Shown: positions 16,101 to 23,330 of the stretch, piece after piece | Layout of the letters: every line of letters begins with the position of its first letter | Numbering within the stretch: position 1 is the first letter of the stretch | Source of the DNA: Oscillospiraceae bacterium | GTDB taxonomy: Bacteria > Bacillota > Clostridia > Oscillospirales > Ruminococcaceae | Length of the DNA: 37,202 nt | Reading direction: 5' to 3' | Assembly (NCBI GenBank): GCA_009780025.1 | Contig: WRAV01000022.1 | Span: forward strand, 1 to 37,202 | Program-made: the position numbers and the translations under genes | Notes under the pieces: generated by a model | What the model was told of the DNA's origin: nothing | Database searches by the model: none | What the model saw: only the letters and a program-made list of their open reading frames with translations

Positions 16101-16957
16101 GCAGCGTATCATGTAATTGGCCGCGCCGCGCAGGGGCGCGGCCCCTACAGCCGACCACAAAACCCCTGGTCGCAATCCCCGTCTTTCCCGGCACCAACTG
16201 CGAGTATGACACCGCAAGAGCCTTTACCCGCGCGGGTGCACGGGTAGAAACCTTCGTGGTGCGCAACCTCACTCCCGAGGCTGCTCAAGAGTCTGCCACG
16301 CAGTTCGCTGAGCTGGTTGGGCGGGCCAATATAGTGGCGCTGCCCGGCGGATTCTCGGCCGGTGACGAGCCGGAAGGTTCTGCAAAGTTGATTGCGGCCT
16401 TCCTGCGCGGAGCGAGTGTGCGCGAGAAAATAGAGGAGCTGCTGCAAACCCGCGATGGGCTGATGCTGGGCATATGCAACGGCTTCCAGGCTCTTGTAAA
16501 GCTGGGCCTAGTGCCCTTTGGCGAGTACCGCACCCCCGGGCAGGACAGCCCTACCTTGAGCAACAATCTAATTGGTCGGCACCAGAGCGGGATGGTGCGT
16601 ACCCGTATTGCTTCAAATAAGAGCCCCTGGCTCTCGGGGATGCGGGTGGGGGATGTTTGCCTTAGCCCCATCTCTCACGGGGAAGGGCGGTTTATCGCCG
16701 GGGAAGAGCTTATCCGCGAGCTTGCCGCAAACGGCCAGGTGGCTACGCAGTATGTAGACTTTGCGGGCAATCCCAGCATGGATATTGCCCACAACCCCAA
16801 CGGCTCGGCTTTCGCTATCGAGGGGATAACCTCGCCGGATGGGCGGGTGCTGGGCAAGATGGCCCACAACGAGCGCTGGGCCGAGCACCTCTACCGCAAC
16901 ATGCCGCCACACGAGATGCTGGATATTTTCAAGTGTTCGGTTGACTACTACGCATAG
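13169..16957 (+). CDS. purL: Phosphoribosylformylglycinamidine synthase, single-chain clostridial type
   Basis: A protein of 1262 residues that joins the PurS-like N-terminus, the synthetase (AIRS-type) halves and a C-terminal glutaminase. It makes FGAM from FGAR, ATP and glutamine in purine synthesis. Synthetase motifs include DTYWSDHCRHTTF, NETHNHPTEIEPFGGAATC and GGKDSMSGSF. The glutaminase has Cys1103 (GICNGFQAL) and the His1170/Glu1172 pair (SHGEGRF). The ATG at 13169 follows a weak GAGGGG site. Two tracts inside the frame match the intergenic repeat family: a short one at 15022-15041 and a long one at 16013-16148. The long one falls exactly in the linker before the glutaminase, adding about 45 Pro/Arg-rich residues. 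The frame stays open, so the enzyme is probably active. prmA follows after 10 bases. Confidence 0.95.
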   Translation: MAVYCIYVEKKPDFAVEAGQLLADLRSTLGLDGLTGVRLLNRYFIEGVTLEDFLAARDGILCEPPVDITYERLPDFAGSYVVTVEYLPGQFDQRADGCAQCISLLTGGKAPTVRCAKLWVLEGRLDKAQLEAVKKHIINPIESREASLEIPATLSLGQPTPEDVPEVVGFTEMDAAALKALLGELGLAMNMDDLALCQGYFQSKKRNPTLTELRVLDTYWSDHCRHTTFHTQLEEIEIEPEYIRESYRRYREIRQSLGRDTKPVSLMDMATVAAKSLRAQGLLDSLHLSEEVNACTVKVNIDVDGQPQDWLLMFKNETHNHPTEIEPFGGAATCLGGAIRDPLSGRSYVYQAMRISGAADPLQKVEETLPGKLPQKKICQGAAAGYSSYGNQIGLATGLVHEIYHPGYAAKRLEMGAVIGAAPAANIVQSCPGPGDKIILLGGRTGRDGCGGATGSSKAHTADSLESCGSEVQKGNAPEERKIQRLLRDPQASTLIKRCNDFGAGGVSVAIGELADGLEIDLDALPLKYDGLSGTELAISESQERMAVVVSPGDADKFIALAGAENLEATVVAEVTAQKKLVMRWRGKVILELDREFLDTNGAPRTARVSISTPAAVAGAELSRPDTPVTRETMLEKLSSLQLCSQKGLIERFDSTVGAGSVLLPLGGEHQLTPAQVMAAKLPVLGGETSACSLMSWAYDPDYATWSPYHGAIYAVIESLAKIIAAGGSRAQSWLTFQEYYERLGDDPQKWGKPAAALLGAIEAQMQLGVAAVGGKDSMSGSFEGLHVPPTLISVAVGVGSAERVISPEFKRAGSPVYLLASGRGINGLPDFESLRSLFDKVERLVRSGQVLSSWAVGHCGSAQGVFKMCVGNRIGFAADKELSWEPQPGAFILETSEPLPELEGFLLGHTTEQYMLKLHDETIDLAEIQAAWEGRLEPVYPTRVKGILGDAPLRAPQNSHEPIGAGSSPPRVPQSQCSVSCNWPRRAGARPLQPTTKPLVAIPVFPGTNCEYDTARAFTRAGARVETFVVRNLTPEAAQESATQFAELVGRANIVALPGGFSAGDEPEGSAKLIAAFLRGASVREKIEELLQTRDGLMLGICNGFQALVKLGLVPFGEYRTPGQDSPTLSNNLIGRHQSGMVRTRIASNKSPWLSGMRVGDVCLSPISHGEGRFIAGEELIRELAANGQVATQYVDFAGNPSMDIAHNPNGSAFAIEGITSPDGRVLGKMAHNERWAEHLYRNMPPHEMLDIFKCSVDYYA
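15022..15041 (+). repeat. Short copy of the intergenic repeat inside purL
   Basis: These 20 bases match 6599-6618 with one mismatch (AGGGGCGGRGTTATCCCGCC). In purL they encode AGAELSRP in what looks like a loop between synthetase subdomains. Confidence 0.55.
16013..16148 (+). repeat. Long repeat element inserted in frame in purL
   Basis: The tract begins TTAGGGGACGCGCCCC and ends TAATTGGCC..GGCGCGGCCCCTAC, the same order of parts as the intergenic element at about 3297-3382. Translated, it gives a low-complexity stretch (about residues 948-993) just before the glutaminase start, KPLVAIPVFPGTNCEYD. Confidence 0.7.
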
Positions 16958-16967
16958 GAGTGAGCCA

Positions 16968-17915
16968 ATGACCTGGCTGGAGATCGAGATATTCACCACA
17001 CCCGCAGGGGTCGAACCGCTCAGCGCCGCCTTGGAGGAAATAGGGATAAGTGGGTTTGTCATCAAGAACCCGGAAGACTTCGAGGAGTTCCTGGCCGGCA
17101 AGCAGGGCAAGTGGGACCTCGTGGACGAGAACCTTATGCATCTGCGGGAAGGCCAAAGCTCGCTCAAATTCTACCTGCCCCAGGGCGATGACGTCCAGGA
17201 GCGGCTGGCACAAGTTGACGAGACGGTCAGCCGGTTGCGAGCTCAGGATAAAGACGGGCTGTATGGCCCGCTGGACGAGTGTGTTATCACAAACGTAGAA
17301 GAGGAGAGCTGGCAGGACAGCTGGAAGCAGTACTGGAAGCCGACCCGTGTTGGCAAATCCCTGGTGGTTTGCCCCAGCTGGGAGGAGTACGCAATCGCGC
17401 CGGGTGAAACTGTCCTGCGGCTTGATCCAGGGATGGCGTTTGGTACCGGGACTCACGAATCCACCCGGCTTTGCATGGAGCTTGCCGAGCAGGTTGTAAG
17501 TGGGGGAGAGCGGGTTCTCGACCTTGGCTGCGGCAGCGGGATACTTGCCATTACCGCCCTGCTGCTGGGTGCGGACAGCGCCCTGGGCGTGGATATAGAC
17601 GGGGTGGCGGTCAAAACCTGCACCGACAACGCCGACCTAAACGGGGTCGAGGCCCGGGCCGATTTCCGCAAAGGTAATTTGGCGGCCGGGGTAAGCGGGC
17701 AGTTTGACTTAATCTTTGCCAATATCATAGCCGATGTTATACTCGAGCTTGTGCCGGACATCCCAAGGCTGCTGGCTCCGGGCGGGGTGTTCATCACCTC
17801 GGGCATCCTCTGCGAGCGGGCAGAGGAAATCGGGGCGAGGCTGGAAGGCATGGGCCTAAACCAGTTGGCCAAGCTAGAGCAAGGCGGCTGGGCCGCATTG
17901 ATGTACCGCAAATGA
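16968..17915 (+). CDS. prmA: Ribosomal protein L11 methyltransferase
   Basis: A protein of 315 residues. The N-terminal half is the L11-recognition domain and the C-terminal half a class I SAM methyltransferase, with VLDLGCGSG at 183-191 and NIIADVI further on. The family motif DPGMAFGTGTH lies at 153-163. It trimethylates ribosomal protein L11. The ATG at 16968 is preceded by AGGAG with 7-base spacing, which begins right at the purL stop codon, so the two genes are probably cotranscribed. Length and motifs are normal. Confidence 0.94.
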   Translation: MTWLEIEIFTTPAGVEPLSAALEEIGISGFVIKNPEDFEEFLAGKQGKWDLVDENLMHLREGQSSLKFYLPQGDDVQERLAQVDETVSRLRAQDKDGLYGPLDECVITNVEEESWQDSWKQYWKPTRVGKSLVVCPSWEEYAIAPGETVLRLDPGMAFGTGTHESTRLCMELAEQVVSGGERVLDLGCGSGILAITALLLGADSALGVDIDGVAVKTCTDNADLNGVEARADFRKGNLAAGVSGQFDLIFANIIADVILELVPDIPRLLAPGGVFITSGILCERAEEIGARLEGMGLNQLAKLEQGGWAALMYRK

Positions 17916-17990
17916 GATGACGCACACCCGGGCGTACCGGCTACGGTATCATTGTATGTGGGCAAGCGTGGAAGCCCGACTCCATACCCA

Positions 17991-18039
17991 GCGGGGGACG
18001 ACATTCTCTGCATGTAAAACCGTCCCTTCCGTCCCCCGC
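17991..18039. repeat. Inverted repeat with 10-bp perfect arms
   Basis: GCGGGGGACG (17991-18000) is the exact reverse complement of 18030-18039. It lies between prmA and the ATPase gene. No T-run follows, so it is not a clear terminator. Confidence 0.5.
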
Positions 18040-18123
18040 GCCACCCGAAATGTTAAATAATGGTATATTGGGGGGCGGCGGGGACGCGGGGGACACTTTT
18101 ATATGCACAGGCAAAGCGTCACC

Positions 18124-18250
18124 CTATTGGCCAATCGGGGACGCGCCCCAGGGCGTCCCGGCTAATTACACAAGCTCTGGCCTGTAGAGGACGCAGGCCA
18201 CGCCCGGAAACCTCCAGCAAATTTGCGGGCGGGATGACCCCGCCCCTACA
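18124..18250. repeat. Intergenic palindromic repeats reaching into the ATPase stop codon
   Basis: Modules resembling those near 3297-3382 are present (GGGGACGCGCCCC..GGCGTCCCGGCTAATTAC). A reverse copy ending GGATGACCCCGCCCCTAC lies at 18230-18249. On the minus strand the GTAG of that copy supplies the TAG stop of the ATPase-like gene. No gene is seen between 17916 and 18245. Confidence 0.65.
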
Positions 18251-20867
18251 AAACTCCCTCTTTAACAGACACAGCCGCCCTTACCACCTCGCCGACAAAC
18301 AGTGTAGCCAGGCCAAGCATCACCACCCATACCCAGTGAATCATGCTCAGTGGGCTCAGGCCCAGCAGCCCGGACAGCGGGGTAGCCACAATCAGTACCA
18401 GCACGCTGAGCGATCCCGCAATAGCTCGCAGCATAGGCTTTACCCCGGCAATGCCGGATGTTAGCAGACCGTCCCCCCTGCGAAAGCTGATCGTGCAGCC
18501 CAACTGCCCTAAAAACAACACCAAAAACGCCATGGTTATACCCATCTCGCCGCTGGGCGGCAGGTAGCGGGACAGTTCGGTGTGTGCGCCCAAGTAGCAG
18601 CCTGCCAGCGCGGCGGCACTAAGCACCACTCCTTGCAGTAGAATTGCCCTTCCTGGCCCGCCTGCTAAAATATTTTCGCTTTGTGTCGGAACGTTGTGCT
18701 TCATAGGCTCATCGCCCTGTGACTGCGCTCCAATCTCAACGGCTTGAAACGCACAGGCCACGAGGCTCAAAAGCAGCAGCTGGCTGGGAACAAGCGGCAC
18801 ACCCCAGCCTAAAGCCGCCGACACAAGCATAGTTATCGCCTGGGCAAGACCGCAGCCCAACAGGAATGCAATCAGATTATTTGTGTTCGCGAGGGTATTG
18901 CGAGCCTCTCCCACCGCCCTGACAATTGCCTCAAAACCATCTGTGTTCACGACTATGTCGGCAGCACTCTTGGCGAGGTCAGTAGCATGCGGGAGAGCAC
19001 AGCCTATCTCTGCGGCCTCTAGGATAGGGGCGTCTTGCGGTACGGAGCCGGTTAGCAGGACAGTTTTACCTTTTGCTCGCCAGGCGTCAAACACGCGGGC
19101 TATGTCCTGCTCGCCCAGCCGGGAGTAGACGCTGTACTCGCCAATTTCGCCGGGCAGCTCATCATCGCCTATCTCATCCAGTCGCTCACCGCTGAGGACG
19201 TATTCCCCCTCTCGCAGCATGTCGAGTTCTTCGGCTATGGCCCGGGCGGTCAGTGGGTGTTCACTGCTGAGCATAACCGTGCGGATTCCCGCCTTCCTGC
19301 AAAGGTAAGCAGCCTGCTCGCTCTCCTCCCGAGGCGGGTCGTATATTCCGACAAGCCCCATGAATGTTAGGTTTTGCTCAAGGCTTTCACTGGTTATCTC
19401 ATCGGGAAGGCGCTCAAGTTCCCGGCAGGCTACGGCCACAACGCTCAAGGCCAGGGAGCACATATTTTCATGTATCTTCGCGGCGTTTTTGTTCTCGCTC
19501 CGGCAGCGAGGCAGCAGGGCGTCCAGCTCCCCCTGGGTGATGCTGAGCAGCTTGTCCTCTACCTGATGGACCGTAGTCTTTAGCCCGCACCGAGGATCGA
19601 AGGGCAGGGAGGCCACGCGCGGATAGAGAACTTCCAGTTCATCTCCCGGCATCCCATGCTTGAAAGCTCCGGCCAGAATTGCGGTCTGTGCCGGCTGGCC
19701 TATATGTCGCAACTCGTTCCCGCGCAGCTCGACACGGCCGTCGCAGCAAAGGGCGGCCAGCCTCAAAAGGTCAAGGCTATGCCTGCCAATGTCGGCTGAA
19801 AAGGTCTCGGCACCGCCAGAGGCTGCCCAGAGTTTATGGACTTTCATCCGGCCAACGGTCAGAGTGCCGGTTTTTTCGGTGCAAATGACCGATACGCTCC
19901 CCAGTGTCTCAAGCGCGGACAGATTGAGCACGCTTGTCCCGGATTTATTTAGCCGCCGCGCTGTCAGGGCTAGGCTGTATCGCACAAGGCCGGTCACTGC
20001 GCCCGGCAGAAGAACCACCCCAAGAGCGAGGGCGGCCAAGAGTGTGGGGACAAACTCCCCGCCCCAAACGAGCCCTGCAATAAACACCGCCCCACTGGCG
20101 CACAGCCCTATAAGCCCAAGGTGACTACCCGCTCGCCCCAGCCCTGATTGGATGTGCGTGTCGTCCTCCGTGGGTCTGTCAGCCAAGGTAAACTTGCTTA
20201 TTTCGGTCTGGCTGCCGGTGGCGGTCACCAGATACCTGCCCTGGCCGGATACTACCGCGCAGCCGGCGTAAAGCATGTTAGCCCGCTCGCCCAATGGGGT
20301 GTCTTCGGGCAACTGGGCGGCGTGGTCCTTGTGTGCAGGGGTCTTCTGTCCGGTGAGAGGGCTTTCGTCACAGATAAGCCCCGCGCTTTCGACCAGCCGG
20401 CCATCAGCCAGCGCGAAGTCCCCTGCCTTCACAACCACAATATCCCCTGGAACCAGCTCTTCCCCGGATAGACTGAGCATCCCGCCATCCCGCACTACTT
20501 GCGCTTTAGGGGCGTATGCTTCTCGCAAAATCCCAAGAACTTTTGCGGCCCTTGCTTGGTGGGCAACAGTCAAAGCGCTGCCCAGACAAAGCAAAATAAG
20601 AATGAACATCGGCTGTGCCAGCCCACCTGAACCGCCGCGCACTGCCAGCACAATGGCAAGTATGGTGGCAGCAGTGAGTGCCAGTATCATGGGGTTCTTA
20701 AACTGGGCGGCAAAACGAGCCGAGAGGCTCTTCCCGCAGGGGTGCTCGGGGGTGCTCCCCTCAAAAGCGGAGAAGGATTCCCTGGCCTGCTGGGCGGTGA
20801 TGCCGCGATGTGGGTTGCTGCCAAAGCGGCCCAGCTGTTCTTCCAGTGCGCCGTAATATTCGCTCAT
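18246..20867 (-). CDS. P-type ATPase homologue with degraded catalytic motifs (likely pseudo-ATPase)
   Basis: A protein of 873 residues with the order of a P2-type cation pump: N-terminal regulatory segment, M1-M2, actuator, M3-M4, P and N domains, M5-M10. Homology is plain (YAPKAQVVRDG, VPGDIVVVKAGD, DPPREESEQAAYLCRKAGIRT). Yet the phosphorylated Asp is Glu331 (CTEKTGTLT), actuator TGES is TGQK (172-175), TGD is SSE (534-536) and TGDGVNDAP is TGSVPQDAP (606-614). The N-domain KGAPE position reads QGELD. The M4 PEGL and M6 NLVTD ion-site motifs are also missing. The frame is intact, which argues for a retained non-pumping role rather than decay. The start at 20867 has GGAGG 5 bases upstream. 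The stop codon lies in a repeat. The traX-like gene is divergent. Confidence 0.88.
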   Translation of the reverse strand: MSEYYGALEEQLGRFGSNPHRGITAQQARESFSAFEGSTPEHPCGKSLSARFAAQFKNPMILALTAATILAIVLAVRGGSGGLAQPMFILILLCLGSALTVAHQARAAKVLGILREAYAPKAQVVRDGGMLSLSGEELVPGDIVVVKAGDFALADGRLVESAGLICDESPLTGQKTPAHKDHAAQLPEDTPLGERANMLYAGCAVVSGQGRYLVTATGSQTEISKFTLADRPTEDDTHIQSGLGRAGSHLGLIGLCASGAVFIAGLVWGGEFVPTLLAALALGVVLLPGAVTGLVRYSLALTARRLNKSGTSVLNLSALETLGSVSVICTEKTGTLTVGRMKVHKLWAASGGAETFSADIGRHSLDLLRLAALCCDGRVELRGNELRHIGQPAQTAILAGAFKHGMPGDELEVLYPRVASLPFDPRCGLKTTVHQVEDKLLSITQGELDALLPRCRSENKNAAKIHENMCSLALSVVAVACRELERLPDEITSESLEQNLTFMGLVGIYDPPREESEQAAYLCRKAGIRTVMLSSEHPLTARAIAEELDMLREGEYVLSGERLDEIGDDELPGEIGEYSVYSRLGEQDIARVFDAWRAKGKTVLLTGSVPQDAPILEAAEIGCALPHATDLAKSAADIVVNTDGFEAIVRAVGEARNTLANTNNLIAFLLGCGLAQAITMLVSAALGWGVPLVPSQLLLLSLVACAFQAVEIGAQSQGDEPMKHNVPTQSENILAGGPGRAILLQGVVLSAAALAGCYLGAHTELSRYLPPSGEMGITMAFLVLFLGQLGCTISFRRGDGLLTSGIAGVKPMLRAIAGSLSVLVLIVATPLSGLLGLSPLSMIHWVWVVMLGLATLFVGEVVRAAVSVKEGVL

Positions 20868-20951
20868 GTGTGCCTCCAAACCAGAAAATTGGGAAACGCA
20901 GGGCCAAAGTTGCTCTCGCTTCTGCCAAAATATATGGTTATACTTATTCCA

Positions 20952-21099
20952 CTTCAAAAGAGACCGCTTTTGAAGACGCACTCTAAAGGGTGCTCTCCGG
21001 CGCTACACGCCGGGGAAACCGTGTATTCGCCATTTTTCGGCTGTGCCGCAGCTCATGCGAGGCATGAGCTAACTTGAAAAGAAGGGCACTTTTCAAGTT
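20952..21099. repeat. Four consecutive perfect hairpins between divergent genes
   Basis: The pairs are 20952-20960/20967-20975, 20997-21002/21008-21013, 21051-21058/21062-21069 and 21071-21081/21089-21099 (11 bp). All are perfect. They fill most of the gap between the ATPase-like gene and the traX-like gene. None carries a proper T-run, so they may be a regulatory leader, protein-binding sites or a decayed mobile element. Confidence 0.6.
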
Positions 21100-21184
21100 G
21101 AATGGCTATATTATAGGAAGAAACGCAGGGAAAGATGCATAAACTAAGAACGCGGACAAAACTTGGGATAGGAGCGGGTAGTTG

Positions 21185-21901
21185 ATGACAACACTTCAAA
21201 AGATTGGCCTTAGCGCGTTCGCGCTAAAACTTATAATGACGGTGCTGATGCTGGGGGATCATTTGGTTTTCTTTTTGCCGCAGCATTTCCCAATAGAGCT
21301 GCGCTATGTCGGGCGGCTGGTGCTGCCAACGTTTGCTTACCTAATGACAATCTCGCTCGCCCATACACGCGACCGGCTGCGATTTTTCCTGCGCATGGCT
21401 ATTGCCGGGCTAATAATGCTTGCGGGCAACACTATACTATGGCAGATAATGGGCGGAGCCCCATTCCCGCAGATAACCAACGGCATCTTTCTCTCTCTGG
21501 CGGTAAGCGCGGGACTTATAATCGCAATTGAACGCATAATCAAAGACGAAGGGTACGCCGTACTCAACGCGTTGGCGGCCGCGCTGCTCATATACGCGGG
21601 CACCCTTGTTGAGGGTGGACTGTTAACGCCGGTTATGGCACTGGTCTTTTACTTCCTGCGCGAGAAAAAGCTAGCCATGTGCATTGTATATATCGCGGTG
21701 GGTTGGGCGTTTCTCTATTTGGCTGGGGGCAGGCTTATGCCAATGCAGCAGTACCAAGCCTTCGCCGTTATCCCGGTTTTGCTTTACAATGGGCAAAAAG
21801 GCGGGGGTGGTGGCGCCTTCGAGAAGTGGTTCTTTTACATCTTTTACCCGCTGCACATCTGGTGGCTGTACATTATCCGCCACTTGATGTTTTTCTCGTA
21901 A
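21185..21901 (+). CDS. TraX family membrane protein
   Basis: A protein of 238 residues with about seven hydrophobic segments. The N-terminal pattern LKLIMTVLMLGDHL..LRYVGRLVLPTFAYLM and the C-terminal YNGQKGGGG..KWFFYIFYPLHIWWLY are typical of the TraX family. F-plasmid TraX acetylates pilin, but chromosomal homologues in Firmicutes have no assigned substrate and resemble membrane acyltransferases. The ATG at 21185 is chosen; AGGAG (21170-21174) is 10 bases away, and an adjoining TTG at 21182 would have better spacing (7). It is divergent from the ATPase-like gene and followed by ylmC. Confidence 0.85.
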   Translation: MTTLQKIGLSAFALKLIMTVLMLGDHLVFFLPQHFPIELRYVGRLVLPTFAYLMTISLAHTRDRLRFFLRMAIAGLIMLAGNTILWQIMGGAPFPQITNGIFLSLAVSAGLIIAIERIIKDEGYAVLNALAAALLIYAGTLVEGGLLTPVMALVFYFLREKKLAMCIVYIAVGWAFLYLAGGRLMPMQQYQAFAVIPVLLYNGQKGGGGGAFEKWFFYIFYPLHIWWLYIIRHLMFFS

Positions 21902-21968
21902 ATCATCTACCGGTGTTCTAAAACACGCCTGTCCAGCATAAAATGTGGTGGGAAGGGTGTGTGATTTT

Positions 21969-22265
21969 ATGATCTGCCGCATAACTGACCTGCGCTACAA
22001 GGAAGTTATAAATATGCGCAACGGCAGCGTGCTCGGAACCGTCTCGGATGTAGAAGTGGACACAGTTACCGCAAAGGTATGCTCGATAATTATCTACGGA
22101 AGGTGCAGGCTGTTTGGGCTGTTTTGGCGGGAGGACGATATTATTATCCGCTGGTGCGACATTGAGATGATAGGCGAGGACACTATTCTCGTGAACATGC
22201 GCCCTGAGTTTAGGGAGCACCACAAACAAAAAAGCACCGGCCTGTTTGGTCGATTGTTTGGATAA
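21969..22265 (+). CDS. YlmC/YmxH family PRC-barrel sporulation protein
   Basis: A protein of 98 residues starting MICRITDLRYKEVINMRNG, with the PRC-barrel pattern GSVLGTVSDVEVD...IRWCDIEMIGEDTILV. The family (B. subtilis YlmC and YmxH) is confined largely to spore-forming Firmicutes, where some members are transcribed in the mother cell; the molecular role is unknown. The last part (HHKQKSTGLFGRLFG) is basic and variable. The GGAAGGG ribosome site is about 11 bases from the ATG. A terminator hairpin follows directly. Confidence 0.88.
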   Translation: MICRITDLRYKEVINMRNGSVLGTVSDVEVDTVTAKVCSIIIYGRCRLFGLFWREDDIIIRWCDIEMIGEDTILVNMRPEFREHHKQKSTGLFGRLFG

Positions 22266-22270
22266 AGGCA

Positions 22271-22294
22271 AAAGCCACCCGACTGGGTGGCTTT
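22271..22294 (+). terminator. Terminator hairpin after ylmC
   Basis: AAAGCCACCC (22271-22280) and GGGTGGCTTT (22285-22294) pair perfectly around GACT. Confidence 0.75.
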
Positions 22295-22377
22295 ACTGCG
22301 GCAGACATTAAAGAGAAGTTGAACGTCATTGCCTATGATCCGAATTTTTTTGTAACCACTATTTAACCTTCCCGAAA

Positions 22378-22406
22378 TGGTAATTTACCACCTATGCCTG
22401 TATAAT
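22378..22406 (+). promoter_or_regulatory. Promoter and possible operator of the VOC gene
   Basis: TATAAT (22401-22406) is a perfect -10 box. The -35 position is weak (TGGTAA, 17 bases upstream) and coincides with a perfect palindrome, TGGTAA.T.TTACCA (22378-22390). The placement suggests a repressor or activator site. Confidence 0.5.
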
Positions 22407-22446
22407 GTAACAAAGCATCTGCATGGGGGCGGAGGAGGAAGTAGAT

Positions 22447-22827
22447 ATGGATTTCAAATTTGCGCACAACAACATCAATGTCTTAAATCTCGAGCGCAGC
22501 ATAGACTTTTACCAGCAGGCCCTCGGCTTAAAAGAAGTGCGCCGCAAGGTTGCGGAAGACGGCAGCTTTATACTGGTGTTTATGGGCGACGGCGGAGCTA
22601 CCGCCCATTTGCTTGAGCTCACCTGGCTGCGTGACCGCACCGACCCCTACAATCTGGGCGAGAACGAGATGCACATAGCCTTCGAGGCTGCCGACTTTGA
22701 GCGCGCCTACGCTCTGCACAAAGAGATGGGCTGCATCTGCTACGAAAACAAGAAAATGGGCATCTACTTTATCAACGACCCGGACGGCTATTGGTTGGAA
22801 GTTGTCCCCAAAAAGCTACAACTGTAA
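22447..22827 (+). CDS. gloA: Glyoxalase I-like VOC metalloenzyme (lactoylglutathione lyase type)
   Basis: A protein of 126 residues with two beta-alpha-beta-beta-beta units. The four metal ligands of glyoxalase I appear at the expected positions: H7, E57 (LELTW), H76 (MHIAFE) and E118 (YWLEVV). The overall sequence is close to lactoylglutathione lyase, which converts the methylglyoxal-thiol adduct to the lactoyl thioester. Clostridia usually lack glutathione, so another thiol or a related substrate is possible. The ATG at 22447 has GGAGGAGG 8 bases upstream. Its own promoter and terminator make it a single-gene unit. Confidence 0.88.
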   Translation: MDFKFAHNNINVLNLERSIDFYQQALGLKEVRRKVAEDGSFILVFMGDGGATAHLLELTWLRDRTDPYNLGENEMHIAFEAADFERAYALHKEMGCICYENKKMGIYFINDPDGYWLEVVPKKLQL

Positions 22828-22864
22828 ACGCGGGCCACTCGGCCGGCTTAACGATAAAACCACC

Positions 22865-22901
22865 AAAACCCACCCTAGGCGGAATGCTCTGGGTGGGTTT
22901 T
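22865..22901 (+). terminator. Terminator after the VOC gene
   Basis: AAAACCCACCC (22865-22875) is perfectly complementary to GGGTGGGTTTT (22891-22901). It can also serve the small convergent gene. Confidence 0.85.
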
Positions 22902-22941
22902 GCGTTGCGAGGCCTGCAGTAGATATACTACTGCATACGTG

Positions 22942-23145
22942 TTATTTTTTGTTGTCCTGCACAAAGTGCTGGGCGCTGGCCACGTCGCTATCCCGCATGG
23001 CTGGTGGGGCGTTTACCTTTTTTTCGTAGCTGGTTACCATGCTGGCGGCATACTGGCTAATCGGCTTTTTTCCCTTGCTCATAACTGTTTTGTTGCCCAT
23101 AACTTCACTGGGCCTACCCTCGGGGCTATCCGCTTTTTTTGACAT
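22942..23145 (-). CDS. Small hydrophilic protein, possibly DUF3787-like
   Basis: A protein of 67 residues, rich in Lys, Ser and Ala, ending VASAQHFVQDNKK. The spacing of the basic N-terminus, the central PISQYAASMV segment and the final V..A..FV..NKK is like clostridial DUF3787 proteins, some of which are spore-surface associated. The match is by eye and weak. The ATG at 23145 is chosen because GGGAGG lies 10 bases upstream. It is convergent with the VOC gene and divergent from secG. Confidence 0.6.
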   Translation of the reverse strand: MSKKADSPEGRPSEVMGNKTVMSKGKKPISQYAASMVTSYEKKVNAPPAMRDSDVASAQHFVQDNKK

Positions 23146-23204
23146 AACGCGCCTACCTCCCGGCAAGTTTTTTTTAGATTGTGCAGCAAGTGTAGGATTA
23201 TGTG

Positions 23205-23233
23205 TTGCAAAACCGAAAAAGATGTGGTAAAAT
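23205..23233 (+). promoter_or_regulatory. SigA promoter of secG
   Basis: TTGCAA (23205-23210), a 17-base spacer and TAAAAT (23228-23233). A leader of about 90 bases follows before the ATG. Confidence 0.6.
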
Positions 23234-23330
23234 TGTAAAGCTCAATTATGAACTTGACTTTATGCGCGAATAGTTGTTAAGCTCAGGCTTTTCGCGCGAA
23301 GTATAAATCCGGAAGGGACTGTAACTGCCA

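Noticed and set aside
18246-20867. Annotating the ATPase-like gene as a working calcium pump
   Set aside because: The phosphorylation Asp and most other catalytic and ion-site residues are replaced.
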